Of a DNA stretch of 64,000 nt, positions 49,337 to 62,739 are shown piece by piece. The DNA is from Neelides folsomi (lineage: Eukaryota; Arthropoda; Collembola; Neelipleona; Neelidae). Under the pieces are notes generated by a model that did no database searches, was not told the origin of the DNA, and saw only the letters and a program-made list of their open reading frames with translations. Positions within the stretch are counted from its first letter, which is position 1. The number at the start of each line of letters is the position of its first letter. A program made the position numbers and the translations under genes. The stretch is from assembly GCA_034687125.1 (NCBI GenBank), contig JAQGBZ010000112.1, positions 62,001 to 126,000 of the forward strand, written 5' to 3'.

Positions 49337-52300
49337 GAAAATGAATAACGCTACCCTCACCTCTCTTTCTTTTAACATCCAATTCGTATTCCCTTCCTCT
49401 TGTGCCAAAGGTAAATTGAATACACGTGTAAGGGTGGAAAACACCGTCATATACCGGCCGTCCCATCAAATCCTACTCTTTGATCTATTGTGCACAATTA
49501 CCTTATAAGAGTGCTTTAATTTAAAGTAATAAATACCATGTTTGCAATAGAGTCATCATTACGACAATTGGGCATTTTCTTATTGAAAAAAGAAAGTCAG
49601 GAAAATTATCAAACGTCATTTCACAATTATTTTCCTCTGAAAACTTCAATTTGTATTCATCCACCCTTTCATTCAACAAAGAATCGGATAAAATAAACTA
49701 ACGCAATGCAGGCAAACAGAATACTTGTCATTTTATTCCTCTCTTACATGTCGGCATTCTGGATGTTCATATATAAATATTAAATACAGGTAGAGTACAT
49801 ACATACGAGTACTTATGTGTATGAAATTAAGCAAAAATGCATAACTCAACCGGCATAAAGCAAATGCAAATTGTTCAACTTATAATTTCAATTTTCCCGA
49901 GCATCGAGTCAGGGATGGAAAGAAGTATAACGAGTAGAAAAATGTTCCAACGAGTTGGAGTGACTCTGATGGCAAATTCCTCCCTTTGTGCCGTGAGTAC
50001 CTCGAATGCCTTTTGTGACGGTTCAACAACATACGTATGCATAGGTTTGCCGCAATCTAAGTCGCCTTGATTAAAATTAAATAGATGTATTCATAAATAA
50101 ATAAGAAACTGGGCAAGGGTATCAAAATAAGTAATAGTCGTCTCCTCATCTTCCTCCCCTCATTCCCAATTCGATTTACGAAGGAGACTCCGGTTTTTTA
50201 CGAATATTTAACACCTGAACACGTCCGATTCATTAGGATGGAAAGGAGACCTTGGTGGAGGTGCTAATGCCAAACTCGAATCTCAAATGCAACTTCAATA
50301 ATCAAATCATCCCAAGATGAGCCGTGAAGAGAAATGATAGGAGAAGGCGATCGAGTAAGCCGTAGAGCGAAAGTCCAAGAGAGAACCAAAGAGCGGAGAG
50401 CAACAATAGCCGTCGACTGCTACACATTTTTTTATTCGCAACTCTCGCGGAGAGATCTGCCTCTCAGTTCTTCCTTATCGCATTCAATAATATATAACGT
50501 TGTGGTCCACGCCCCCTCAGCTCTTTAGGGATCATCATATGTGTATCAAAGGGAGAATTTGATGGGCCAAAAAATTGGGCCGTTAGCTCACAATTGATTT
50601 GAGCCAACCCTCCCCTTTTTAATAACTCATCGATTCATGCTCCCATTGTCTTAGACTCAATCGCTCTTCTTTTCACAATAATAAGTGCATGTGAAGATCG
50701 ATGGATCACACTCGGGCCCATTTAATCTAAAGAGAACACTATTGGAATTCGAGCCATATTCCTAGATAATTTCTTGAATGAATAAATTTGAAAGTGACAG
50801 GATCTTTCATCTCAACTCCACCCGTTCCCAGCCTTATCATCTAACATCGCTACATTTATTAGAAAGAAGCTTCATCTTCCTCATCTCTCAGTAAACTATA
50901 TAGGACAATAAAATTTATTATAATCATAAATCTTAACACAGATTCTCTCACAAATATTTTCTTTATAGTGGGATTTAAGTTGCCAATCCCTTTCGTCAGT
51001 TATTAAAAAAGGAAAACATCTTTTATTCAATTAGGATCTCTGCTCATTATTAATTAAATTTATTATCGCAAATGCCATTTCCCTTATTGTAAAATGTGAT
51101 TTCATGCTACAGATCAATTCCAAGTGAATTGAGGCGGAATTGAATATAAATAATTGCATCTCTTCTTCTCGGGATGAAAAAAACGTGTTACTATGCGGAA
51201 AAGACAATAGAGACGGAGAATGAGAGTTTTTGCGCGACGTAATATAATTAAGAGGAAAGGACTCGCGGGGCCGGCGCTTCATCTTCAATTTTAGATGAAC
51301 CAAAGTGGGGTGAAATGACAGACCAACTCCTCGGCACATCCATCTCAAAGCTCCAAATCCAATCATTTCTTTCTCTCCATCATCATCATCCTCTCAGTTT
51401 CGTCATTCGTAAAATAGGCATCAAGTGTCGGGGCTCGTCGGCCTAATGGCTGCTGGTGTGTCAGGTAGCTAATAATAAACAATGGCAAAGGAATTGATTG
51501 AATATAGTCTCGGCTCACAGTCGAGGAAATCAAATGAGCCCCTGTCAGGGCTCACTCCGTCCGAAAACAAAAAAGTCGAGTAGACTCAAGTTTGAGGAGC
51601 TGTATGCAGATCTAAGAATAAAAGGACCTCCAATCTTCCCCAGTCATTAAAGAGTCAGAGTATTATTACGCCTCGTCCCTTTCGGGAAGATCATAGAATT
51701 AAATTAACACGTGCCGACAGATGGATTACAATGGGGAGCATTAATTAATCCACTCTCCTCCTATTGTACCAAAAGGAGTAGTTACAAAGGTAAAGAAGAA
51801 AAGTGGCCCGGCGGCCGACCACGCCGCCCATAAGAATTTAATTTCTCTATTTGTTCCCGCACAGATCCATTTCCATTTCCCTGCTCCCCACATAGCAGCC
51901 ATGTAGAAAGAACTGTAAAAAATCATTTTACTCCCAAACACATATAAAATTATTGCCATTCATTTCGCACATTCAATGTCGGAATGTATTATTGATCTAT
52001 TGATCAAAATTAAGGAAATGGAATTGAGAGGAATTAATGAGCCAAGCCTCATTGTGTGTGTGAAGTTCTAATTGAAGGATGAAATGATGATCCTCTGGAC
52101 GATATAAACTCCAATCCCATCTCACGTTACAGTGGAAACTTGAGTGACAGGACAAAGAGGCAAAGAGCCGAGTGACACTCTTTTTTTAGCATCCATTCTT
52201 TAGCTTTAGACTCCGAGAGTCGGTTGACAAGAGACGAGGGAGGACATTGTTTTGGGGGCTCCTACTGCCTCATCCTCATTCATGGGCCAGGCCTCCTCTT

Positions 52301-54160
52301 GTTTTACTTTATTTTTACTCATCCCCCTCTCTGCCAGAGATTATCATCCTCTATTATATATTATAACTACATATTTACAACTCACAAGGAATAAAGGGAC
52401 CCCGAGAGGAATTTTGGCCACTCGACTCCTGCCCCTGTGTACCCAAAGTCCGACACAGGGCCGTGGACGCAATAAATGGAATTGAAATTGATTTTTTTCC
52501 CAGAGATGAGGATCACGTTTTGGGCAAGGTCAGAGGTCGTGCTCATCTCCAGCTGGGCTATATGGGCTCTGCTGCAAATCGTATTCGCCTCACGCGACCC
52601 TCACAAAAAATTATTCCACAATATGTCCATCAGCCTCATTCTGGTGCCGGGCCCTCCAAACTCCTCACTAACCTTCGATACCTGATTTAATAACGAGGAA
52701 TCTGAATTAGGAACAAGATTACTCCTCTCCCAACTCTCTCCGTAATTTCTCTAATGACGGGCCTAAAAGCCCCACGAAAGATTCCTGCCCTCATCCACCT
52801 TCCAAAGGTCATTCCTTCGCGCTCCTCGAATATTACAGAGGATTTGCAAGGAGGATATTAAATATCCCACACCGCACTTTGGTCCGTCGTTGAAGGCAAG
52901 GAGGCGGCTTGAGCCTTCCCCTGTTCCACGAGCTCCCTCCAACAATATTTAATGTTATTGGGGAAGACAAGAGAGGCAGTTTATCAAATTGAAGTGAATT
53001 GACTCAACCTACCCAGCCTACCGGACTTTTCTCCTCCTTCCTACAAATGAAGTGAGGAGATGAGAAGGGAAGTCGTGCATGAAATTGGGCTCTCGATAAA
53101 ATCTAGATTGACACTCTCCCTCCTCGTTGGTTCTAGCCCGTATTTCCCGACCTCCCGACTACAACCCCTTGGAGCTTCATCGCCCCACACTCTCATCATA
53201 ACAATTACGGTGTGGGACATGAATTGCTCTTCTTTCCCACTCTCAAAAACCCATTCATCATTTCTCGCCCCAATCTGTTCATCTGAGCCACTCTCCTCAC
53301 CTCTTTAATCTCCTTCTCGACGGCCCAGAGCAGAGGAAAACATGGAGCCTCCAACACGATGATATACTTACGCCCTAACTGCATCTTAAATTTCTTAAAT
53401 GGCAAATGATTACCATTGGGGAAGGGAGAAATGAACAAACGTTGCTTCCCTTGCTTCTCACCCATTTCGCACCAGGTAATCCTGGTACCTAGGCATATTA
53501 TTACATATAAAGGAGAAATGGATGGGACATCATCCTTCATAATATTTCGAGAGAACGAGTTAGAATCCGACTCCTCACGTTTTCAATTGCCCCTCATCAC
53601 TGCAGTGATGATGACTGACGAGACTGACAGGGTGACATGGGAGTCTGTGAATATGGAAGAAGCCCAGAGTGAATATGGTCAGAGTGTCCTGAACATATAC
53701 CACCTGTCCTGTTACTGTCGCTCATTCTCACATATTCCCCATTCGTCCGCCCAATCTCATTCTCAAACTTATTATCCTCGAAAACCATCATTCCTAACTT
53801 CATTTCCTAACGAGTCGACTCACCATGTCGCCCTCGCCGCAACAGTGATATACGGCTTTTCCAACGAACATTGACTTCGCTGCTTCCTTAATTTCCACCT
53901 TTCCAACATAAACTTGAACAATTTCACTCGCTTCAGAGAATATTCGTATTAAGGAACTTCTTAATGTCTTTGCCATATGCTTCACACCAACTCTCTTCGC
54001 TTAATCTACACATTGACAATAATTTGTGAAAGATAAACCCCTTTATGCTTCAACTGCTTACAAAATACGATTTGAGCATTTATAGTGGACATATAGTGGA
54101 CAGTCATAGAATATGAGATTTTCCTCCACAACGTTAAATCTCAACATTACAGAAAATTAG
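49337..54160. other. Non-coding DNA, no supported gene
   Basis: An open frame on the + strand from ATG 53431 to 53874 (147 codons) is preceded by an acceptor-like tract at 53465 but shows no domain, and its length is near what chance gives. An 18-base perfect palindrome lies inside it at 53594-53611. An exact POU octamer is at 49864-49871. Confidence 0.5.
53594..53611. repeat. Perfect 18-base palindrome
   Basis: TCATCACTGCAGTGATGA is exactly self-complementary with a PstI-type core CTGCAG. Odd-length spacing is absent, so it is a true dyad suited to a homodimeric binding protein, or chance. Confidence 0.7.
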
Positions 54161-55260
54161 ATGCTCATTGTGGTAATGCTCATGTTCAAAAAGCATAACA
54201 CGGTAATTGGAAGTCTATTTTAGGTGTAAATGTTCTCTAGTGTATTTTTATAATTAAGGATTTGAAACAAAGTTGCATCATTATTCTGTGCATAATATAT
54301 TTTACTAAAACAACTCGTCAATTATGATTTAATGAATTAGATTTACGAATTCAAAAGATGATTCATTCTGGGAAATGAAAACGAAAAGCTATGAGTCCCT
54401 AATTTGTACAAAAGCAAACCATTATGAAAGAGTTTATTACTGAAATATATTCTAAATGTTTGCTTAGGGTTTTTTAATTAATTTAATGGTCCCAACATGG
54501 CCATCGTAATCCCAAATTGATTGGGATTACGATGGACGTGCTTTCATTATGAAAAGTCGTTAATCCGAGATGGCAACAAATATTGTATATGACGATAGAA
54601 GGCAAAAATTAAATTATTCCACATTAAAATAATGAATTGTTTTCAGGCATTTAAATATTTTTTCTTGAAATAGATGAAACGATGCACGTTGTTCTGACTT
54701 TACCTTCAATTAATGTCTCATTATAATTCTTTTCAATTTATCCAGTCAGCATCTCTGAATATGGGAGGAGGAAGAAGCGCATAAAGCTTATCTGTGTTCA
54801 GAAAGTAAATTAGTATTAACTTCACGTAGGTCAAAACTGAAATATTATGACCAAATGTTCCAAAATTTAAATAAATCAAGTGAGAAATTTCATAAAAACT
54901 AGAAAAATAATAACACAAGATTTTAATTGCTTCATCACATCCTGCACATTTTTTTAATTTTATGATTTAAAATGTCTTATAATATAATTAGTAAATTAAA
55001 ATTATAAATTAAATCCCAATCATAAGATGCGAACAAAGAAAGCTAAACGTTTTGTTCACCTTCCAAATGAAGAATAAACTTTTCGTAATATACGTTAAAG
55101 TACTAACTTAATCCGTACTTTATAAATATTAACCCTAAGTAAAAGATGAAAGGCTGCCAACGTCCCAAAATTGAATACTAACAAGTTGCCTCGATGAAAA
55201 GTTGGAATTTCACTAGATAATTATGCATCATCTAACCTTGTAATTAAGATTTAGAAATTA
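54161..55260. other. AT-rich island with perfect hairpin
   Basis: About 1.1 kb of strongly AT-rich DNA, with no supported coding frame. It contains the 15-bp perfect hairpin at 54501-54535. It contrasts with the GAGG/CCTC-rich DNA on both sides. Confidence 0.6.
54501..54535. repeat. Perfect hairpin (15-bp stem, 5-base loop)
   Basis: CCATCGTAATCCCAA (54501-54515) is the exact reverse complement of TTGGGATTACGATGG (54521-54535), with ATTGA between. Pairing does not continue outward. It is shorter than a usual microRNA stem. TAATCC and GGATTA inside the arms are the core of Otd/Bicoid-type homeodomain sites, present as an inverted pair. Confidence 0.8.
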
Positions 55261-58200
55261 AAAACACATGTAGACTAACGGTCAAGAGGTTGAAAACGCG
55301 CGTAGTGGTGTATGGCGAATGGCGACAATTAAATGGGAAAAACATTTATCCATCATAAACGTATGATTTCTGGGGAAGGTTTTATGAGGAATGGTGGGTT
55401 TCAGAAGTGGAATGATAATGTGGCAGTCGAGATTTATATGAGAGTATAAATGGCCATTTAATTTGATTATAAATTTGCATAAAGAGGGGAGCGCCTTTAA
55501 TCTGAAGATTTTGAGAAGCGGAGTGAGTTATGGGGAAGCATAGGAATTGGCAAAGTTACGAGCTCAGGGCAGAGTGATAGATGAAGTGGAAGACGGACCG
55601 TAGGAGTCCCCTGCGAGTGTGAAAAAATTCCTCTAATTTGATTTGTGAATGGAGTGGGAACAATGGGTGATGATCTTCCGCCTCGCCCTGCCTCACCTTT
55701 GACACCGAGGAATGCGGGCGAAAGAGCGAGGCGGCCAAAGGTGCCGATGTGGGAGGCGAGGAGGAAGTGATCCCTCGCCGCATTATTAATATATTATTTG
55801 CCTCCATATCGCCCCTGCAGAGACCCTTTGGTTCCGACACAAACACTTGTTCTTCCTCACCTCTTCCACCAGACCACAATTAAACCTCGCCTTGGCACTC
55901 GAGCGGACCAAAAAGGTTCAGACGGCACTTCAAATACATTAACAGCAGCCCTCCATCTAAAACCTTTTACGCCAAAATATCCAACGCCTTCTCGGCATGC
56001 ATAAAACATGATATATGTACATAAATATTATATGTTCTTTCATTTCAAAATTGCGAATTTGTTCTACTTCAAAACGACCCTTGGTTTTATATCCTCCCTT
56101 TCGGATGATCCAAAGGCCGCGACGAGGCTGCATATTTGGTTCAAAGTATCTGTACAATTATTTGCAATTACTTTCCTCTTTCAAATTCTTGAATTCGGTT
56201 TTTAAAAGAACTCGCCCTCATTTTTACGACATTTTCCTGAGAGGGGATGAATGCACCAGTGAGGAAAAAAGATGAAGAGCAGATAGGGGAGGGGAATAAA
56301 AATGCAGGAGAGAGAGAGAGAGACAGGACGAGAGTCAGCAGGGTGGACACTCGTTTTTTGGGACTTCTCACTGTGGCAAAGGAGAGAAGAAGAGGAACCA
56401 CAACCCATAAATATATCGGAACTCGTAACAAACGAGAGGAAAACTGGAATATGATGTCACAGACTCATTTTATTATTGTAAATTATGGCAGCAAATAAAT
56501 AGCGCAATCTTCATTCACCCTCCGACTCCTTCATTGTGTGAGGTATGGAAGGGCCCAGTCGCGAGAGTCGGTTGGAAGTCCACCGAGGTCGTAATAACTA
56601 TCAGTAGTTATAATGTAGGGGGAATGTTATATAAATCTCGATTCCTCCTATGTATCTTTCTAAGGAAATGAACTGATCCATAAAGAGAGGAGCACAACAA
56701 GGGCTCAGTTTACATTATGTGAGCCATAATCAGTTGTAATGGGGAAGAGAGGTGAAGCGACGGGCTCGATATCCAGCGTAGGTAATTAAAACGTGCTGGG
56801 ATTCACCAAGAAGATCCTCCTATCTTTTCCAGTGCTCCTTCAGAGAAATCATCTTTATGGTCTTTATAAAGTAGGGCCGGGTTCATCTTTGTCTACATTT
56901 GAAATGGGAAGGTTTAATGGCTTTGCTCTTCTTCCCCTGCCGTTCCAATCTCAAAGAACAACTAGAACCGGGCTCGGAGTTTACGATGGGAACGATTCCT
57001 CCCCGACTCCTGCCTTCCTTTCAAATCGCTCTACGGCATTTCCATTTTTCCCCTTTGAAATAAGAGCCCATTCCGCTCTCTTTCTCCATTAAGATTGAGA
57101 GAAATCATAATTTGGATTTTTGAGAGGAGCAATTCACGTCTCATTATTCAGGTTCAATAACCAATCTCCTGCCGCGACCAGAATTCCCCATTTCCCAAGG
57201 TCCAGCTGGATGGACGTCCGAGGGAAGAACTAAATTTGTTTATTTAATTTAATGACCCCGTTAAGTGTTGTTCTGTTTCAAAGGGCGAGGTAGTGTAGGA
57301 AGAGCAAACGTTGTGAAGTTAAAGGTAATGGTCGCTCTATTTCACCTGAGTTTAAAGGCTTGGGCCAGCAGGACGAGGATTTTCGGCCCAGGAGCTCCTC
57401 TTGTTCTCTTTTCCTCCTTGTCTCGCTCTCCTCAGGACTCGAGAGTTTCCCCATTATCTTTAAACATTCATTCGCGTGAGACGGGGTTGTTACTACCAAC
57501 TACTGAACTTCCCTGTCTAATCTCCAATTACTGGCTCATTACCCGAGAAATGTGCTCGCCCTCTGCCCAATTTGTTCTCGAGGGATCCCATGGTGCGGCC
57601 CAAACCGTCCCACGACGCAAAGGAGAGAATGATATTACAAAATGAAATATTCTGGTCTTGATATGTCAGACAGGTCGGCTGTCAGTCAGTCACTTTATTT
57701 CTCTCCCTGGCTGATGAAGACGGGACTCGAATTCATTGAGGGGAAATGTGTTTTGGGCCACGGGGCCTCTCCCGACTCGGACGGGTTCCGAAGAGTGAAA
57801 ATGTCAAATGGTGAAGGGATGGGAAGGCGGCGGGAGTCCGACAGGGCCAGTTCCTCCGCTTGGGACTTTTCGAGTCCGAGACGAGTCGAGTCGGTTTTTA
57901 GCCACCACAGGGGGGTCAAAACACGCGTGCGACAACATTACAATACGGATGTCCCACCCTATCTCCCCGGATAAGAGAAGCCCGGCTATGCCGACTATAA
58001 ATTCTTCGATTAGCCTCTGTAATCTGATTCAAGTCTCCTCCACCATTCATATTTTAGGTGAGCCGAGGGAGCTCCCTTTATGAGAAATAAAAGGGACAAT
58101 CATATCCCATCACCATCAACTACCTCAACTTTATGAACCCAACAAATAAATACATTCTTGGGCCCCTTTTACGGGCCACTCCTTGCTGAGGAGCAACAAA

Positions 58201-61082
58201 ATTAGAAATTATTGTTCCATTAAAACCCGTCTACGATCTCCTTTCCATCTCTTCTCAGGACCCACACAAGGAACCTTTATCTCCACTTGGCCCTCAAATC
58301 TCCATGATGTAATGGACACACATGATACATATAACTAACATACAAAGTTGTAGTTATGGGCCAAGACATGGAGAAGCATGTGTTCCCTCTCCTACCTGCT
58401 TGTGATGAGGAGAATCTGTTTCTAGATCAGCGAGAATGAGGAATGGAGGACTCCTGGAGCGAACATTCCATTTTTTAAAATTTCGGTTTCATTGTTACAC
58501 TAAAAGTTGACTCGCGAGTTCGCCCTTCCCCCAGTTGATAATACACGAGATATTTTGACTCGGTCGTTTCCGTCCCTCCCTCCTTTTTTGGACACCTTTT
58601 CATTATTCATCCCATTCCAGGTCATTTTCGTGTCCACTGCCGCTGAGCAACCAAATTTCAAGATTGAGATCTAGATCCCATCATTTGGAATCCAACTTTT
58701 AAATGCCATACTTGAAATTGAAAAGAAATAAACCTTGTTTTCCTTTTCATCCCTACACCATATTTCTCGCTGACACGACATGAAATGGGCAATCAAAATA
58801 CAATGTTCCCCTATTTGTACCTTTTGTGAGGAATCCCTTATACAAAATTACTTTTCTTTGCCTCCCATTTTCCACACAACTCAGCCGAGTCATTCTCCGC
58901 CTCGCTCCCAGAGATCAAGACAATGATGCTCATGAAGATGGCCGTGCAAAGTGGGGAAATGTGTATCATACGGAAGGAAACCACTTGGAGCTGGAGTTTA
59001 TCATCGGTCCATAATAATTACAGTTCCGCCGGTTCCACTCCTTGGGCAAGATAAAAGGAATTTGGCAATAGCGTGAAATGGGAAAAAAGAGTTGCATAAA
59101 ATGGAATGTGAGCACAGGGAGAGGAATTAGATAAGGCGTGTTATGACATAATGTGTGTAAAGGGATAATGGGAGGATAAAAAGAAAGAGAAATGTTGGAT
59201 AAAAGACCCTTGATATGGATAAACAGAGGAGGAAGATGTGAAAGGGAGCTCTAAACAAGTTAGTTAAAGTGTAGGCGAGAAGTGAAGTTGAGTGAAAAAG
59301 GAAATGGAATGGATCCCACCTGTTCCTTTCCCTTCAACCATCTCGTCCCATTCTTCTCAATTTTTCAAAAAGAGATCCGAAATAAATGTCCATCCCATCT
59401 ACTGCTCTCCTTCTTACATAACTCCTTCCCAAGGAACGCTCAATAAAAAAATTAAGCCAAAGCCGGGCTAACCACCAATACAATTCCCTCACAAAGGACC
59501 TCCAATGAATGAGAATCATCATAAGGTTCATTGAGAGCAGTGCGGGAGCCGAGTTCTTTTAGCCGAGAAGAAGAGGAAAGTGTAAGAAACCTCACGATCT
59601 CCGAGCTACATATCCTTATAATACTACACAACATGAACCTGCGAGTTCCCGTTGATGAGGAATCGCGGCGCGGCAGAAAAGGCCGTTTAACTCCGCCTTC
59701 CCGTACAGAATGGGCTCGTAAACATAATCTAACGAAATGATTCGAACTCCGCATCGAGAATAAACTATTCACTACTCTTCTCCAAATGCATAAAAAACAG
59801 GATGATATGAATTGAATTGAGGAGCGAATTGAAAGTCAGGAGAGCGAAATGGAATGGCTTTCCGCTCATGAGCTCTCATATTCCAAATCTACTTCGGCTC
59901 AGAGAGTCACAATCCCAAAATCAAATGGTCTAATGCGGAGGTGGGGGCGACTCCCGAGAAGACTTCAAAAAAGAGAACCATACATGAAGGTGGTTCAATG
60001 AGACTTATTATATGCGTAGCAATTAGCCTATTCAGAACCTTTAGACCGAGAGATCCTCAATCGTCGTTAAAAATCGATTAAAAGTCCTCTTTGAGGAGCA
60101 AAGGGGGAAAGACCGCCGGGTCCCACTTTGACGCTCAGTTCGTGTCCCACTTTTTACACATTCTCCATCCATTTACAAGAAGGAGAAGCAAAGGAGAATA
60201 ATCGGGATATTTTTTGCTGCATGGAAATATCATTTCCACTTTTCATCCTTCTCCATAAGTATATTTAATACAATATGAAGTAAAAGATGTACATTTTGAC
60301 CATTATAGGGCGCATTGAGATCGCCTTGTGTAGGATGAAGGTATGGGCAGAGGCTGGAAGGTTTGACGAGGAACAAAGAGCATGAGATCTGGAGAGACTT
60401 ATATTTATTATATGCCTTCCTCGCACATCTCCCTACCTCACAATCTGACGGGTCTGTATAGTCCCTAAGTAATATTTAATTTGTTTGTGCAATTTCTGCT
60501 TATGTCATACTCTCGCTAAGCCTCTCCCGTCCTTCTGAACATTCTGAAGGGAAGAGGAATGAGATGGAATTATGGTAAGAATTGAGATCGTTTATGCGAC
60601 TCCCATGAGCCTGTTTTCAGGAGTTGGGTGTTTGAGGCAAGCCGACTCCCACGCTGATTCCTCGATCCTAAGCCTCGACTCCTTTGATTTTGATTCGATT
60701 CCGCCGAAGCCGTAAATATCAAAGCCCACGGGGTCACTCAGGCCCCCATGCACAAATTCATATCAACTAATTTATTACACGAATTGCCCGAGAGTCCGCG
60801 TTCCCATTCAGGAGGGAATTTTCTCATATGTCCCTCACAGCCTCACCCCGTTCAACTTCCCACTTTGCATGGAAGTTTACATATGGGATGTCCAATGTGA
60901 AACGGCGTAGGAGCGACGGGGAAAATAATAGTTTGATTCCTTCTGTCGCATACTAAAGAGGGAAAGAGGATGGGTAGGCAGACCAGGCTGAATCATTTCT
61001 GATTGTGATATATGCCCGTCACACGACTCGAGACTGTCATCCGTTTCGACATCTTGATCCCTCACCGGTCCGCTATCTGCAG
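55261..61082. other. Non-coding DNA, no supported gene
   Basis: Open frames of up to 126 codons on both strands show no domain. A (GA)8 microsatellite lies at 56308-56323. A short inverted repeat, ATAACTA / TAGTTAT, is at 56594-56611. An exact POU octamer is at 55473-55480. Confidence 0.5.
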
Positions 61083-61327
61083 GAAAGAAGGAGCGACAAG
61101 CTCCCAATGACATCTCCCAGATCCATATCTCTGAAAAATGAATTATTGGAAGAGTCCCATTCCGCACTAGCTGTGCCTCTACCACAAAATGGAAATGAAT
61201 GGAGACCCACATTGCCTTTGAACTCTCCTCCACTTCGCTCCGTCCATACAAATTCGATTGTTTTAACCTCCGCTTCCCAACAAATGCCACAAATTACGCC
61301 CATTGTCTTCCCAAACTCCTCGGCCAG
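61083..61327 (+). CDS. Possible internal coding exon, unrecognised product
   Basis: An acceptor-like gtccgctatctgcag (ending 61082) is followed by an open frame that ends exactly at a good donor (GGCCAG|GTGAGA, intron from 61328); the frame would hit TGA one codon later. The exon would be 245 bases, phase 0 at the start and phase 2 at the end. The peptide is Ser/Pro/Asn-rich (for example LTSASQQMPQITPIVFPNSS) and looks like a disordered segment. The open frame continues upstream to ATG-like starts near 61005. An AT-rich stretch follows, as expected of an intron. No homology is recognised. Confidence 0.25.
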
Positions 61328-62503
61328 GTGAGAGTGACAGGAAGGAACGGAAGCTCTGCGTAATCAAGAATGACAAAGAGACAGGAGCCCACCACCTTTC
61401 TTACCTCTATTGAGAAAATCCTCAGCTCTCATCCTACATCGCACATGTCTTGAGATACTCAAGAGGTTGGGAAGAACAGGTGTAATTTAATATATTACCC
61501 AACGTGAAGAGATTTAAATTCATTCTTATTCAATTTGTAATTTGATTCTAATCTTTCAAATCATTTTTGATTAATTACCATCTCATGTAATTGAAATAAA
61601 TTCTTTCCTGTGAGTATGAGCACAATCTCGTCTTTCGAGTTAGCGCTCATTCACCATTAAATTAGCAAGTTCATATTTCATTTTTGAGAGTGAAAACTGA
61701 GAAGGTGGATGAAAATATTTTATATAATCGTATTTAATCATTTATGAGTCATGATGATGTTTCATGGTGAAAAAGCCTCATCGAGTAAATTGAATTAAAA
61801 AGAAATAAGTATCAAATCACAAAAACTTTACGATTCTTTTTAGCACCTTCTTGATTCACTATAATTAAATTTATAATAAATTTGGAATGAAATTAGAGAA
61901 TTTGATTTACAGAGCATAAATAAAATTGTATCAGAAACATTGAACTATAAATTATGATTTTACACTATTACCTAAATGGGTTTGTATTAAATCAGTATAA
62001 TGAATATGTTGTTACAATAAAAAATAACCATGATGAAAATTTGCCAGTAAAAATATTTTTAAGCTATGTAGAGAATAAAATAGATTTAAACAAGATGTAA
62101 TGATGGTACTTAAGTTCTTAGATCATAGATTATTAGAGTTCATAGAGATTATGTGGGAGGGTGCAAAAATGTTTTTTGCCTTGCCTTTATAAATAAAAGG
62201 ATGTGAGGCAAATGACATTTGTAAGCAGGAATAGGAGAAGTGAGAGATAAGCTAGCTCATTTTTATCACTTGACTAATATTGCTTACGAGGCCCTTCCCC
62301 TCTAAATTCCACTTCCTCGCTCAAGATCAAGTGTAAAGCTCCTTTGAAGATCATGTCATGCTCACATTTAATATCCTCTAGTTCCATGTATTCATTCCAA
62401 AACACTCATTTCTTTAATTAAAATGGCAATATTCCAGGGTGAAAGATAAATTATCAGTAGTAGTAAAAATTCCCCAATGGTTGGTCCTCCTTGTTTCTTG
62501 TAG
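61328..62503. other. AT-rich stretch between two candidate exons
   Basis: 61480-62240 is strongly AT-rich with no coding frame. It could be an intron if the flanking candidate exons are real, but their phases do not match each other directly, so at least one further exon or error would be needed. Otherwise it is simply an AT-rich island. Confidence 0.4.
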
Positions 62504-62739
62504 ATGACAAGAAGGATGCTCCCGCCTATTTAAACGCTCTTTTGCAAATATTTGACATTCTTTCCCAGGCTTCCTCTACATTAAAGCACACTCTTGGTCT
62601 TATCTCAATTTGCAAGGTGCATCCGTCCTCCTCCTCCACCTCGACATCTTTTGAAAGGATGAACACGGAAAAGGAAGTACGCTTTGCCTTTATCTTCCAC
62701 ATTCAGGGATTTTCCCATGGACCCTCACCTGGAATGTGA
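62504..62739 (+). CDS. Possible coding exon, unrecognised product
   Basis: A strong acceptor (ggtcctccttgtttcttgtag ends 62503) is followed by an open frame (phase 1) reading DKKDAPAYLNALLQIFDILS and continuing to TGA at 62737-62739. A weak donor (TGCAAG|GTGCAT) at 62616/62617 could end it sooner in phase 0. The first 38 residues look like an amphipathic helical segment and then become Ser/Thr-rich low complexity. No family is recognised. The upstream candidate exon at 61083-61327 ends in phase 2 and would create a stop if joined directly. Confidence 0.22.

Noticed and set aside
49787-49793. CAGGTAG early-activator (TAGteam) words
   Set aside because: About four copies in the window, no more than composition predicts.
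52463-52690. Two overlapping 70-75 codon frames, one with a hydrophobic stretch
   Set aside because: Both frames are equally open, neither shows a signal or domain; chance is sufficient.
53416-53874. 152-codon + strand open frame
   Set aside because: Length is at chance level, no domain, overlapped by equally plausible minus-strand frames.
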